DNA from: Anaerostipes caccae L1-92
Lineage (GTDB): Bacteria > Bacillota > Clostridia > Lachnospirales > Lachnospiraceae
DNA length: 64,000 nt
Direction of reading: 5' to 3'
NCBI RefSeq assembly: GCF_014467075.1
Contig: NZ_AP023027.1
Span: 581,001-645,000, forward strand
The position numbers and the translations under genes were made by a program. Numbering within the stretch: position 1 is the stretch's first letter; each line of letters starts with the position of its first letter. Positions 63,581 to 64,000 of this stretch are shown piece after piece. The notes under the pieces are model-generated. The model worked only from the letters and a program-made list of their open reading frames with translations, was not told the origin of the DNA and ran no database searches.

Positions 63581-64000
63581 TCATAAAGATTCTGTTTTTC
63601 TGCAGATGCACATGTAAGAAAAACTGTCTGTACTTCCGTTAATCGGGCTGGCCTCCAGTGATATAGCGAATGATTCTTTCTGAGGAAAATGTATGTTGAC
63701 AGAAGCCTTAAATTCTGAATTTTTTTTCATGGCTTTTAAAAGGTCCTGTCTTATCTGTCTTAGATTTTCAGGATGCACGGTATCGTTGTAAAAACGGGTT
63801 CTGACATACTGGTCCAATGATTCTGCTGTATAGCCATATTCCGCAAAAAAGCCCTCAGAGAGCAGCCTGAATTCAATTCTGCCTTCTCTTATTCGAAGCA
63901 GGAAAATACTTTCCGGAAGATGGACAAACAGATGGCTCATTCGGTTTCGGAGATTGACAGTCTCTGTAATGTCCGTGATGATCCCCTGTAAAAACTGCCG
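63581..64000 (-). CDS. PAS-domain signalling protein, C-terminal part (5' end outside window)
   Basis: The minus-strand frame is open from the window edge to the stop at 63581, giving 139 residues. It opens with LQGIITDITETVNLRNRM, the end of one PAS/PAC module, and continues with RIREGRIEFRLLSEGFFAEYGYT...LDQYVRTRFYNDTVHPENL, a second PAS-like module that ends the protein. The output domain, if any, must lie upstream beyond the window. It could be a sensor of the c-di-GMP or histidine kinase type. Confidence 0.7.
   Translation of the reverse strand, partial: RQFLQGIITDITETVNLRNRMSHLFVHLPESIFLLRIREGRIEFRLLSEGFFAEYGYTAESLDQYVRTRFYNDTVHPENLRQIRQDLLKAMKKNSEFKASVNIHFPQKESFAISLEASPINGSTDSFSYMCICRKTESL

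Overview
The window looks like a chromosomal segment from a low-to-mid GC, anaerobic, gut-type Firmicute of the Lachnospiraceae. Several features point that way: strong AGGAGG ribosome-binding sites, TTGACA/TATAAT promoters, a stand-alone MetH activation protein, an L-serine dehydratase split into two subunits, abundant PTS systems, RpiR/DeoR/PRD sugar regulators and an ECF nickel transporter. The gene content resembles Anaerostipes, but this is an impression from gene content and not a proven placement. There is no rRNA, tRNA, phage, IS element or CRISPR array.

Layout. 1-8.9 kb is housekeeping: the end of an aminotransferase, trmL, two DUF975-like membrane paralogues, proS, cca, a glycerophosphodiesterase, ddl, murI, a DUF1934 gene and a convergent PAP2 phosphatase. 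9-11.9 kb holds a GNAT, small membrane proteins and an EAL c-di-GMP phosphodiesterase. 11.9-18.6 kb is methionine synthesis (metY; metF, MetH-activation protein, metH) followed by azlCD. 18.7-22.9 kb has class II fructose-bisphosphate aldolase, a membrane diguanylate cyclase, and a TrmB-type regulator next to lysA. 23.0-25.5 kb is an AT-richer cluster of three genes without recognised function, the last with its start site inside a perfect 16-bp hairpin. 25.6-27.2 kb is an AraC regulator and convergent deoC.

27.4-37.5 kb is one long sugar operon. It has a PRD regulator, an ascorbate-family PTS (A, B, C), a mannose-family PTS (fused C-D, plus A and B), two GatD-like dehydrogenases, an AlsE-like epimerase and a 6-phospho-3-hexuloisomerase-like SIS protein. 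38.4-40.5 kb has sdaAB-sdaAA preceded by two tandem 183-nt leader units with covarying hairpins. 40.5-45.5 kb looks like a D-tagatose-1-phosphate route: GatY/KbaY-like aldolase, RpiR regulator, 1-phosphofructokinase-family kinase and fructose-type PTS. It is tied together by an identical palindrome at the same distance from two -10 boxes. 45.7-48.6 kb is a DeoR regulator divergent from a YggC-like kinase and a YggP/SorE-like dehydrogenase.

48.7-57.5 kb has an iron-sulfur aldo/keto reductase, metallophosphoesterase, HxlR regulator, a class M sirtuin with its zinc-type macrodomain hydrolase, a DUF2974 hydrolase, an EamA transporter and glpK. 57.6-63.5 kb is an operon for the nickel-pincer cofactor (larB, larC, larE) with an ECF nickel importer (nikMN, nikQ, nikO), ending in a MerR regulator. 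MerR-type 19-bp-spacer promoters sit before larB and before the distant aldo/keto reductase, and a PdhR/LldR-like palindrome lies just upstream of the larB one. The window ends inside a PAS-domain gene.

The most unusual signals are in regulatory DNA and RNA: the tandem sda leader and the palindromic core it shares with a site 7 kb away, the start-codon hairpin at 24.7 kb, and the shared RpiR-like and MerR-like operators.
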